Shown here: piece by piece, positions 54,567 to 63,052 of the stretch
Layout of the letters: the number at the start of each line of letters is the position of its first letter
Position numbering within the stretch: the stretch's first letter is position 1
From: DATAEE01 sp963725145
GTDB taxonomy: Bacteria; Acidobacteriota; Vicinamibacteria; Vicinamibacterales; 2-12-FULL-66-21
Length of the DNA: 64,000 nt
NCBI GenBank assembly: GCA_963725145.1
Contig: CAVRXL010000012.1
Location: 1,178,001-1,242,000 of the forward strand
Direction: 5' to 3'
Notes under the pieces: generated by a model
The model's database searches: none
The model's input: the letters and a program-made list of their open reading frames with translations, nothing else
What the model was told of the DNA's origin: nothing
Program-made: the position numbers and the translations under genes

Positions 54567-56843
54567 ATGGTCCCCCCGCGTCGCATTGCGACAGCATGCC
54601 TGACGACAGGCCTCCTGCTGGCCCTCGGTCTGCCCGTCGCGGGTCTCATCGCTGCGGACGCTCCATCCCTGACGGTCAAGTTCATCGACCAGACACAGGA
54701 CCGTCCCGTGCTCGACGGCGTGATCGACGACGCCGTGTGGAGCGACGTCGTGCCGTACGACACCTTCACGCAGCAGGAGCCGATCGAAGGGGCTCCCGCG
54801 ACCGAGCGGACGGAGGTCCGTCTGCTGTTGTCGCGCGACACGCTCTACATCGGCGTCATCTGCTTTGACAGCGAGCCGGGCCAGATCGTGTTCACGCAGA
54901 GCCGGCGCGATGCGGACCTCAACGACACCGACTCGATCCAGGTCGTGCTCGACACGTTCAACGACAACCAGAACGGCTTCGTGTTCGGCACGAACCCGGC
55001 GGGCCTCGAGTACGACGGGCAGGTCGCGGGCGAGGGCCTGACCGGCGGCTTTCAGCGCCAGGCGGGAGGGCAGGGGTCGCAGCGGGGCCAGATCAGCGGC
55101 TTCAACCCGAACTGGGACGGCGACTGGGCCGTCCGCTCGCGCGTCACCGCTCGCGGCTGGGAGACCGAGCTGGCGATTCCGCTCAAGACGCTGCGCTACA
55201 TCCCCGGCCCGGACAAGACCTGGGGGTTCAACGTGATGCGGAACCTGCGGCGGCGGAACGAGCAGTCGTTCCTCGCGCCGATTCCGCGCGGGTCCAACCT
55301 GCACCGGGTATCGCTCGCGGCCGATCTGAACGGGCTGACGCTGCCGTCGCGGCGCGACCTCAAGTTCGTGCCGTATGTGGCGGGTCACGCGCTGAAGGAC
55401 TTCACGCTGAGCGACGATCAGGTCGATCGCGGCGCCAACGTCGGCCTCGACGCGAAGTGGGGGATCACGCCGACGCTGACCGCGGACTTCACCGTCAACA
55501 CCGACTTCGCGCAGGTCGAGGCGGACGACCAGCAGATCAACCTGACGCGATTCCCGGTGTTCTTCCCCGAAAAGCGGCCGTTCTTCCTCGAGAACGCGGG
55601 AGTCTTCCAGTTCGGCAACCCGCAACAGGTGGATATTTTCTTTTCACGCCGGATCGGCCTGTCGGACACCGGCCTTCCCATCGATATTTTCGGCGGCGCG
55701 CGGTTGACCGGGAAGGTCGGCGGCTACAACGTCGGACTCCTCGACATCCAGACCGAGGAGACGTTCGATCCCGTCACCGGGCGCCAGATCGCTCCAGCCA
55801 ACAACTTCGCCGTCGGCCGCGTGCAGCGCGAGGTCGGACGCTCGAACTTCGGTGCCATCTTCGTCAACCGGCAGGCGACGAGCGACGCGGTCACGGTGGG
55901 CGACTGGAACCGCACCTATGGCGTCGATGCCGCGCTGCAGGTGAGCGACAACGGGAAGGTGTTCGCGTTCGTCGCGCGGACCGACACGCCGGGCGAGATC
56001 GGATCTGACTGGGCCGCACGGGCGTTCTACACCTACACCAATCCGACATGGCAGGGGCACCTCGGCCTCGCTCGCGTGGGCGATCGGTTCAATCCGGAAG
56101 TAGGCTTCCTCGCGCGGCGGGGGTATCGGCCTGAAGCGCGCATCGCCTGGAATTCTCCAAAGCCGAAGGCGCTGCCGGCGATTCGGCGATTCTTTCCGCA
56201 CATTACGTACAGCGGGACGCTGTTGATGAACGGCGATCGCGACACGACGTCGCTTCATCTGCATGCCCTCGACGCGCTGCTCGAGAACGGCGGGCGATTC
56301 GGGTATTCGGTTGACTACAACGAAGATCACCCACTGAGCGAGTTCCCGATTTTCTCCCAGCCCGGCAGGCCGCCGGTCGTCATCCTGCCCGGCTTGTACG
56401 ACTGGTGGTACGGCTCGGCGACCTTCGACAGCAACCCGAGCGCACCGTGGTTCTTCAACGTCCGGTTCACCCATGGGGGGTTCTACGACGGCTCCAGCCG
56501 TGCGTGGGAGACCAACTGGGGCGCGAGAGCGGGGGACAAGCTGCGGGCGACGGTCGGCTACATCCGCAACGACGTCGATCTCCCCGGCGGATCGTTTGCG
56601 ACGGTCCTGCTGCCGGTACGCGTCGCATGGTCGTTCAGCCCGCAGACGACCATCCAGGCGCTCGTGCAGTACAACAGCCAGGCGGCGCTCGTGTCGTCGA
56701 ACATCCGCTTCGCGATGCTCGACCGGAGCGGGACCGGCTTCTTCATCGTCTACAACGATCGGCGCGATACGCTGGAGTTCGTGCCCGAAACCCTCCTCGG
56801 CCGCTCGCTCACCGTGAAGTACACGAGACTCTTCGATTTCTGA
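54567..56843 (+). CDS. DUF5916 outer-membrane protein with CBM9-like N-domain
   Basis: 758 residues. A signal peptide (ATACLTTGLLLALGLPVAG) is followed by a CBM9-like beta-sandwich (about 38-250; DGVIDDAVWSDV). The long DUF5916 region rich in alternating beta strands ends in an aromatic residue (TRLFDF), as outer-membrane barrels do. FPEKRPFFLENAGVF is the family's conserved turn. The usual arrangement is an outer-membrane barrel with a sugar-binding-like lid; no ligand is known. The start is ATG 54567; upstream open frame lies antisense or out of frame within phoD. The stop overlaps the next ATG (TGATG). Confidence 0.88.
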   Translation: MVPPRRIATACLTTGLLLALGLPVAGLIAADAPSLTVKFIDQTQDRPVLDGVIDDAVWSDVVPYDTFTQQEPIEGAPATERTEVRLLLSRDTLYIGVICFDSEPGQIVFTQSRRDADLNDTDSIQVVLDTFNDNQNGFVFGTNPAGLEYDGQVAGEGLTGGFQRQAGGQGSQRGQISGFNPNWDGDWAVRSRVTARGWETELAIPLKTLRYIPGPDKTWGFNVMRNLRRRNEQSFLAPIPRGSNLHRVSLAADLNGLTLPSRRDLKFVPYVAGHALKDFTLSDDQVDRGANVGLDAKWGITPTLTADFTVNTDFAQVEADDQQINLTRFPVFFPEKRPFFLENAGVFQFGNPQQVDIFFSRRIGLSDTGLPIDIFGGARLTGKVGGYNVGLLDIQTEETFDPVTGRQIAPANNFAVGRVQREVGRSNFGAIFVNRQATSDAVTVGDWNRTYGVDAALQVSDNGKVFAFVARTDTPGEIGSDWAARAFYTYTNPTWQGHLGLARVGDRFNPEVGFLARRGYRPEARIAWNSPKPKALPAIRRFFPHITYSGTLLMNGDRDTTSLHLHALDALLENGGRFGYSVDYNEDHPLSEFPIFSQPGRPPVVILPGLYDWWYGSATFDSNPSAPWFFNVRFTHGGFYDGSSRAWETNWGARAGDKLRATVGYIRNDVDLPGGSFATVLLPVRVAWSFSPQTTIQALVQYNSQAALVSSNIRFAMLDRSGTGFFIVYNDRRDTLEFVPETLLGRSLTVKYTRLFDF

Positions 56844-57184
56844 TGGTCAGCGTCGATCAGCATTTCGTTCGGGTGGCGCCGGCAGTCGCCGCAATCTACC
56901 GCCGCCTTCTCACAAAAACGCAAGCGCTCGGGCCTTTTACCGAGGTCCCCAACAAGTCATCCATCCATCTCGTGAATCGGACGATCTTCGCCGGCGTCGC
57001 GACGCGGCAGAAAGTACTTCTGCTCACCCTCAAGTCCGACCGCAACATCCGGAGCCGGCGCGTGGAGCGACACGACCAGGTCTCCGCGAACCGGTGGCAT
57101 CTACGGATTCGCCTGAGCGAGCCCGCAGAGATCGATCGAGAGCTGCTGGGATGGCTGAAGGCCGCCTACCTGCTCGCGGGCTGA
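56843..57184 (+). CDS. DUF5655 domain small protein
   Basis: 113 residues, translationally coupled (TGATG) to the DUF5916 gene. The pattern VAAIYRRLLTKTQALGP then FTEVPNKSSIHLVNRTIFAGV and a C-terminal DRELLGWLKAAY matches DUF5655, a small alpha/beta domain of unknown role often found as a stand-alone cytosolic protein. No signal peptide or helix. The link to the outer-membrane protein upstream is only positional. Confidence 0.75.
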   Translation: MVSVDQHFVRVAPAVAAIYRRLLTKTQALGPFTEVPNKSSIHLVNRTIFAGVATRQKVLLLTLKSDRNIRSRRVERHDQVSANRWHLRIRLSEPAEIDRELLGWLKAAYLLAG

Positions 57185-57226
57185 GACGGCGTCGAGAGGC
57201 TCACCCGACTTCGAACACGGAAGTGT

Positions 57227-58525
57227 TCAGCCCGGCTGGGTCACGGTCTTACACCTTGCCACAATCAACGTGATGTCGTCGCCTTGTTCCTGGGGACTGA
57301 ACCGCCGGACTTCGTCGAGAACTGCCGCGACAAGATCGGGTGGACTCAGGCCGCGATGCGTTTGCAGCGTTTCGATCAGCCGTTCCTCGCCGAACTCCTC
57401 TTCTCCGGCGTTGAACGCCTCGGTGATCCCGTCCGTGTACATCGCGAGGAGATCGCCCGGAGCCAGTCGCCGTTCGACGGTACGGCACTCCCAATTCGTG
57501 AAGAGCCCCAGCACGGCCGCCGTCGCCTCGAGGCGTTCGACGCCGCCATCGAGTCGAAGAAGAAGGGCTGGCAGGTGTCCGCAGTTCGCGTAGCGCAAGC
57601 CTCCGGTTCTGTCGTCGAATTCCGAATAGAAGAACGTCGCGTACGCGTTGTCCGCCGTATTCTCGTAGAAGAGCCGGTTCATCTGCTGAAGGAGGCGCTC
57701 GGGCTGCTCTACCGCAGTCGCGCACAGGCTGCGCAGATTTGCCTGAAGGTTGGCCATCAGCAGCGCGGCAGGCATTCCCTTTCCGGCGATGTCGCCGATG
57801 ACGAGCCCCAGTCGCTCGCGCCCGAGGTCCAGGAAGTCGTAATAGTCGCCACCCACTCGCCGCGTTTGCACGCAGGCCCCCGCGTACTCCAGCGCCCGCA
57901 TCGCGGGCAGCCGCTGAGGAAAGAGCCGGGCCTGCACCTGCATGGCGATTTCCAGTTCGTGCGCCGCGCGGCGCTCGGCCTCCAGCTTTTCGGCGGCGGC
58001 GCGGCGCTGCGCTTCAACCGCGCGGCTGACCTCGTCGAAACTGACCAGCGCAAAGGAGTTGTGATCGACATCCTCGAAACGCACGAACACGCCGCCCCAG
58101 GCCGTCTGATCGCGTTCGGATGTCGCTGCCGCCGCGGTCGAGTCGTCACGTGGCAGGCCCGCCTGTTCATACACGACGCGACGAAGGCGTGGCGTGCTCC
58201 GAAAGCGGACGCCGCGTCTGCGCCATTCGCGATACGTCGCAGGCAAGTCCTCTGTCACAAAGACGACCTGCGTCGGGCGGCCGATCAGCCGGCATTGCGG
58301 AGAGTCGGGTTCAGGCTGAATGAGCGTGAGCACCGCCGTGCCATCGGGCGGGGCGACTGCCAGCAACCGCTGACCAGACTCCACCTGCGCGTCAAACGCG
58401 ATCCGAAATCCCAGCGCATCCTGATAGAACTGGAGGCTTCGCTCCTGGTCTCTGACGTAGACGTTCACCGCGTGAATACGGAGGAAGGGATCCGGCATCG
58501 GCTCAGCATCGAACGTCGTCCCCAT
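57227..58525 (-). CDS. glyoxalase/VOC-SpoIIE PP2C phosphatase fusion
   Basis: 432 residues. An N-terminal VOC (glyoxalase-fold) domain (about 14-165; HAVNVYVRDQERSLQFYQ) and a short Glu/Arg-rich coiled coil (about 175-200) precede a SpoIIE/RsbU-type PP2C phosphatase. The phosphatase has GGDYYDFLDL, VIGDIAGKGMPAALLMA, MYTDGITEAF and GDDITLIV, all with the metal-binding Asp residues. Phosphatases of this class dephosphorylate anti-anti-sigma factors, but no partner gene lies nearby. The VOC domain probably senses a small ligand (inference). TATAAT ends 7 nt before ATG 58525. Confidence 0.9.
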   Translation of the reverse strand: MGTTFDAEPMPDPFLRIHAVNVYVRDQERSLQFYQDALGFRIAFDAQVESGQRLLAVAPPDGTAVLTLIQPEPDSPQCRLIGRPTQVVFVTEDLPATYREWRRRGVRFRSTPRLRRVVYEQAGLPRDDSTAAAATSERDQTAWGGVFVRFEDVDHNSFALVSFDEVSRAVEAQRRAAAEKLEAERRAAHELEIAMQVQARLFPQRLPAMRALEYAGACVQTRRVGGDYYDFLDLGRERLGLVIGDIAGKGMPAALLMANLQANLRSLCATAVEQPERLLQQMNRLFYENTADNAYATFFYSEFDDRTGGLRYANCGHLPALLLRLDGGVERLEATAAVLGLFTNWECRTVERRLAPGDLLAMYTDGITEAFNAGEEEFGEERLIETLQTHRGLSPPDLVAAVLDEVRRFSPQEQGDDITLIVARCKTVTQPG

Positions 58526-58532
58526 GAGCCCG

Positions 58533-58538
58533 ATTATA
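58533..58538 (-). promoter_or_regulatory. -10-like box TATAAT, 7 nt before VOC-PP2C start
   Basis: Perfect TATAAT on the minus strand, 7 nt before ATG 58525, in the 75-bp gap after the choice-of-anchor-I gene. Confidence 0.5.
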
Positions 58539-58600
58539 GGGATACAGCGAGGGTGGGCGCAGGCGGTTCCGCCGACTTCCGCCTCCGGCGCGGAGACGCA

Positions 58601-60202
58601 CTATTTCCGGTTGACCTGGTAGATCCGCAGCGATCCGCTCGCCTCATTCGAGACGATGAGCAGGGGCTCGCCGTTCGGGCTCGATTCGGCCGGGATGAAC
58701 CGCGCCGCCTCCGGGCCGAGATCGCCGGCTGCCGCGGTGTTCGGCGCTGCCGCGAAATCCCGCGTGTTGATGTACTGCACGAACGTCGGATGTCGCGGAT
58801 CGTCGAGCTCGTAGACGACGACCCCGCCGATCCGCTCGAGCATGACGAACAGGTAGAGCCGGCCGAAGACGCGCGCGACAGTCACACCCTCGGGCTCCGG
58901 CCCCTTGTCGTCGCTGCGGTCGTCGCGGGTATTGTTGTTGTTGCTCGCGTTGAAGTTCGCCGGGAACGCCGCCGCCGTCAGCTGCTCGAGCATGTCGCCG
59001 CTGTCGAAGACGAGGCGTCCACGGTCAGACCAAATCGAAAAGGACCGCGCGCCGAAGGAAAACAGCTCGTCGTAGTCGCCGTCGTCGTCCACGTCGCCGT
59101 CGAAGCTCGTCACCTTCAGCCTGCCGATTCCAGCCGGACGGCTCCGAATGGTCGCCGCGTCCGGAAACGCGACCGGATCGAGAACGATGTCCTCGATCTC
59201 GACGCTTTCTTCGCCGGCGTCATTCAGTCCCGAGTACTCCCGAACGTCTCCCTCGTTGGCCGTGACGAGGTACGTGTCGCCTCTGAGCTTGAACGTCGCG
59301 ATCGCATCCGGCTGGTACATCCCGCGGACGGGCCATTGCTTGATGGCGATCGCGCCATCGTCGCGGCCGCCGTCCAGGCCCCGGCCAGGACGCGAGTGAT
59401 CCTTGAACCCGAGGCCGACCAACTTCATGACCTTCTTCTTCTTCAGGTCCACGATTGCCAGCGCGTTGTTCTCCTGCAGCGTGACCCACGCGGTCTCCGA
59501 GTCACGTGAAACGGCGATGTACTCCGGTTCGAGATCCTGTGCCACCGTGGCACCAGGACCGTAGATGCGGATCGAACTGTCCAGCCGCCGATCGTTGAAC
59601 GCGGCGAAGCCGGCTGTCGTCACGTCGGAGTCTCTGAGTCGTCGGACCCCCCTGTGAAGGCTGATGATGCTGACACTGCCCTCCGGGTCGAACGTGTAGT
59701 CGTCTGTCGGCTGGCCCTCGTTCGCGGTCAGTACCTGCTTCCCGTTCGGTGTGAACGTCAACATGTCCGGCAACGCGCCGACGGTGACCTGGTTCAGCAA
59801 CGTTCCGTCCGCATCGAAGAAGAGCACCTTTCCGGGCGCCGTGTCGTCTTCTCCCTGCGGCACGGCCACAGCAAGGATTCCGTCATGGACCGCGACGCTC
59901 GTCGCGTGGGCGTCGGCCCCCCATGGCGTCAGATCGATGCTGAACGCAAACGCCGGCTGCGCCGGATCAGAGAGATCGACGACGTCCAGCTTCGGCTGCT
60001 CGGCAAACGTCATGAAAGCGCGATGGCTGCCGGGATCGTAGGCGCTGATCTCGACCGCCCCTTCATCGAAGAATCCAGTCTGGTAGACGCCGAGGGAAGT
60101 CAGCTCGATCGACTTGTGCCCGCGTCGATCGCGGTCGTCGCCTATCCCGAGCACCGCGAGCACCGCCACGCTTGCCGCCATACCTCGAACCGTTCTGCGC
60201 AT
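58601..60202 (-). CDS. choice-of-anchor I family exported beta-propeller-like protein
   Basis: 533 residues from ATG 60202, chosen because GGAGGAC lies 5-6 nt upstream and the frame then opens with a signal peptide (RTVRGMAASVAVLAVLG). The family (often beside or fused to alkaline phosphatases) has repeated WD-like blades: PKLDVVDLSDPAQPAF, TANEGQPTDDYTFDPEGS, TANEGDVREYSG and ERIGGVVVYELDDP. No C-terminal anchor was recognised. Function is unknown; it may be a secreted surface protein. Divergent from the metal-uptake set at 60359. Confidence 0.87.
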   Translation of the reverse strand: MRRTVRGMAASVAVLAVLGIGDDRDRRGHKSIELTSLGVYQTGFFDEGAVEISAYDPGSHRAFMTFAEQPKLDVVDLSDPAQPAFAFSIDLTPWGADAHATSVAVHDGILAVAVPQGEDDTAPGKVLFFDADGTLLNQVTVGALPDMLTFTPNGKQVLTANEGQPTDDYTFDPEGSVSIISLHRGVRRLRDSDVTTAGFAAFNDRRLDSSIRIYGPGATVAQDLEPEYIAVSRDSETAWVTLQENNALAIVDLKKKKVMKLVGLGFKDHSRPGRGLDGGRDDGAIAIKQWPVRGMYQPDAIATFKLRGDTYLVTANEGDVREYSGLNDAGEESVEIEDIVLDPVAFPDAATIRSRPAGIGRLKVTSFDGDVDDDGDYDELFSFGARSFSIWSDRGRLVFDSGDMLEQLTAAAFPANFNASNNNNTRDDRSDDKGPEPEGVTVARVFGRLYLFVMLERIGGVVVYELDDPRHPTFVQYINTRDFAAAPNTAAAGDLGPEAARFIPAESSPNGEPLLIVSNEASGSLRIYQVNRK

Positions 60203-60343
60203 GAGTGTCCTCCGGCCGGCCCAACCGGGCAGGCGCCGCAACGTGTACCAGTGGCCTGCGACAAGCGTGCAACGGCTCGGTCACGAACCTGCGACGGCCG
60301 CGCCCGGGTGGCATGTTGAAAGTTCTATCGGGTCGCTAGGGCG

Positions 60344-60349
60344 TATAAT
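60344..60349 (+). promoter_or_regulatory. -10-like box TATAAT, 9 nt before small Cys/His protein
   Basis: TATAAT is 9 nt upstream of ATG 60359 in the 156-bp gap divergent from the choice-of-anchor-I gene. It is the likely promoter of the metal-uptake set; no Zur/Fur box was recognised. Confidence 0.5.
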
Positions 60350-60358
60350 CGAAAGACG

Positions 60359-60658
60359 ATGACGGGCTCACGAGGACCGCGTCATGTGCGGCAAGCCCGC
60401 GCGGTTGCGCTGGCCATCGGCCTGTACGCCCTGGTGCTCGCGGCCGCGCCCGCGTTCCACCACGACCTCGCCTGTCACCTCAAGTCACCCACGCATTGCA
60501 CGACCTGCCTGGTCAGCGTCACGGCCCCCCGGGCGAATGGATCCACGGGCCTCGTGGCCACCGACCTGCAGGATGCCGGCTTTCTCGGCGTAGATGTCGT
60601 CAGTTCGCCGGAGCGGTTCTCCTTCGCGCCCCGGCTCGGACGTTCTCCTCCCGCGTAG
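60359..60658 (+). CDS. small exported Cys/His protein of probable metal locus
   Basis: 99 residues. A signal helix (AVALAIGLYALVLAAAPA) is followed by HHDLACHLKSPTHCTTC, a cluster of three His and three Cys suited to metal binding, then a tail without clear structure. It resembles the short Cys/His proteins (DUF2946-like) that precede metal-linked TonB receptors, which is the order here. Role inferred: periplasmic metal handling. Confidence 0.6.
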   Translation: MTGSRGPRHVRQARAVALAIGLYALVLAAAPAFHHDLACHLKSPTHCTTCLVSVTAPRANGSTGLVATDLQDAGFLGVDVVSSPERFSFAPRLGRSPPA

Positions 60659-60759
60659 ACCTTTTCCCTCCACCATTGTCCGGTGCCTGCGGGCCGGTCG
60701 GCGCTTGCGGCTCTGATCGCGCGTGATGGCGCGATCCATCCGCGCGTGCAAGGGGATCT

Positions 60760-63029
60760 ATGTCGGCTATTTGTTTGTTGTCGGTCGCGTTATCGCTGGC
60801 GCCGCAGGCGCACGGCGCCGTCCACTCAGGGTGTCATCCGCGGCACCGTCTCGCTGCAGCAGAACAACGACCCGGTTCACGGGGCAACCGTGCTGGTCAC
60901 CGAGTTGCGGCGAACCGCAACCACCGACGTGACCGGGCAGTACGAGATCACGAATGTTCCGCCCGGCACCTACACCGTGCTCGCGCAGCGCGAGCACCTG
61001 ACAACCGAGCGGCAGCAGGTCACCGTCGTTGAGGGCCAACCGGTGACGGCGAACTTCACGCTTGCCATCTCCGGCATTCACGAAGAGATCACCGTTACGG
61101 CAAACCCGACAGGCGAGACGACGACGTTCGAGGCGTTCAATACGATCAGTTCTCTCGATTCTGTCGAGCTCACACAGAACAGAGGCGCGACGCTCGCCGA
61201 TGCCGTCGAGTCGTTGCCTGGAGTCTCGAAACGCACGTTCGGACCCGGGAGCGCCGCGGCCGATCATCCGGGGGTTCGATGGTGATCGTGTATTGATAGC
61301 CCAGGACGGCGTTCGGACGGGCGATCTGTCGAGTCAGTCAGGCGATCACGGTGTTTCGATCGACCCGGCGGGACTGCAACGACTCGAGGTCGTCAAGGGA
61401 CCCGCGACGCTGCTATACGGCAGCAACGCCATCGGCGGCGTCGTCAACGCGATTACACCGCAGGAGACGTTTCGATCGAACCCGTTCAAGGGCGTGCTCG
61501 GTCAGGTCAGCTTCGACGCGGGGTCGGCCAATACACAGGCCGGCGGGGCGGGGAACGTGCAGGTCGGGCGCGGTCCGTGGCTCGTGTGGGCAGGCGGCAG
61601 CGCGCGACGCTCCGGCGACTACGACACACCTGAAGGAACGATCGAGAACTCAGCGGCGCGGCTGGCGAACGGATCGGGTGGGTTCGGCTGGACCGGCAAT
61701 CGCGGATTCTTCAGTGCCGGCGTAACGGCCGAGGACAGCCGCTACGGCATTCCATTCGCTGGGCAGTTCGAGGCCGCGGAAGCGGGGATACCACTCGAGG
61801 AAGCCGCGGATATCGACATCGACATGACGCGTCAGGACTATCGCTTCGACGCCGGCGTCCGCAACCTTGACGGCCTGATCCGCGGATTCCGCGCCTCGCT
61901 GAACTTCGTCAACTATCAGCACACCGAGATCGAAGTCGAGGATGGCGAGGACATCCCCGCGACGGTCTTCGACAACGAGTTGTTCATTTACCGCGCGGAA
62001 GCGGAGCAGGCGGCCCGGGGCCGGCTCTCGGGACGCTTTGGCATCTGGGGTCAGGCGCGCGACTACGTCACGACCGGCGCCGAGGCGCTCGCTCCGCCGA
62101 CAACGCAGAATGCGTTTGCGGCCTTCGCCTACGAAGAGCTGAACTTCGGCCGGTGGCGGTTGCAGTTCGGAGGACGCGTCGAGCACAACAGCTATACGCC
62201 TGACCCGCGTGCCGGAAGGTGAAGAGAGGAAGGTGCAGAAGAGGAAGCGCCCCCCGAGGTGCGCGATCGGTCCTTCACCGGATTCTCGGGCTCGGTGGGT
62301 CTGCACACCGACATCGGTTCAACCGGCGCGTTCATCGTCAATCTGACCCGGTCCAGCCGGGCCCCGGCGCTCGAGGAGCTGTACAACTTCGGGCCGCACA
62401 TCGGGAATCTGGCGTTCGAGATCGGCAATCCGGATCTGGAGATGGAGTCGTCGTTCGGTCTGGACGTGGCGCTGCGGCGCCGCAGCGGTCCAGTGCACGG
62501 CGAGGTGAGCGCATTCATCTACGACATCAGCAACTTCGTCTTCCTCAGCTTCACGGACGAAATCGCTGACGGGCTTCGTGTAGCGCCGTTCCTGCAGGGC
62601 GACAGCCGCTTCGTCGGCGTTGACGGTGACGTCGGGTTCGAGCTGGGCCGGGGCGCGCACCTTAACGTGGGCCTGGGCTACGTGCGGGCGACCCTGACGG
62701 ACACGGACGAAGCGGTGCCGCGCATTCCGCCGTTCCACGGCAGCGTCGATCTGGAGATTCCATGGAAGCAACTGACCTTCAAGCCGGAGCTCGTGTGGGC
62801 GGCGGATCAGGATCGAACGTTCCGCGAGGAGACTCCGACCTCCGGTTATGCTCTTTTCAACATCGGCGCGACCTGGCTCGCCTCGACCGGACACGCGACG
62901 CACGTCGTAGCGATCAAAGCCTACAACCTCTTCGACACGACCTACCGCCTGCACACGTCACTCATCAAAGATCTGGCGCCCGAAATCGGACGCGGCATCA
63001 AAGTGGCGTACTCAGTGCGGTTCTTCTGA
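60760..63029 (+). CDS. ZnuD-like TonB-dependent receptor (multiply disrupted)
   Basis: About 755 codons of a TonB-dependent outer-membrane receptor. Signal MSAICLLSVALSLAPQA, a carboxypeptidase-regulatory-like domain (QGVIRGTV; GQYEITNVPPG), then the plug (PIIRGFDGDRVLIAQDG; DHGVSIDPAGLQRLEVVKGP, the plug/ZnuD pattern) and a beta-barrel ending SVRFF. Three lesions: +1 shift near 60826, +1 shift near 61258 (GCCGCGGCCG), and an in-frame TGA at 62220-62222 within a GGAAGGTG duplication. Uncorrected, no full product is possible. Barrel, plug and terminal Phe are otherwise well preserved, so sequencing error or very recent decay is likely. Zn or Ni as cargo is inference from the family. Confidence 0.8.
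62214..62247 (+). repeat. GGAAGGTG imperfect tandem duplication at the receptor's stop
   Basis: Two units beginning GGAAGGTG (14 and 15 bp) followed by GGAAGCG. This Glu-rich barrel-loop region holds the in-frame TGA at 62220-62222, and slippage here could have produced the lesion. Confidence 0.6.
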
Positions 63030-63052
63030 CGCGACGCAACGGGAGGTTTCGC

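Noticed and set aside
62220..62222. TGA as a selenocysteine codon in the TonB receptor
   Set aside because: The site is a Glu-rich loop inside a duplication, the family has no selenoproteins, and no SECIS-like hairpin was seen.
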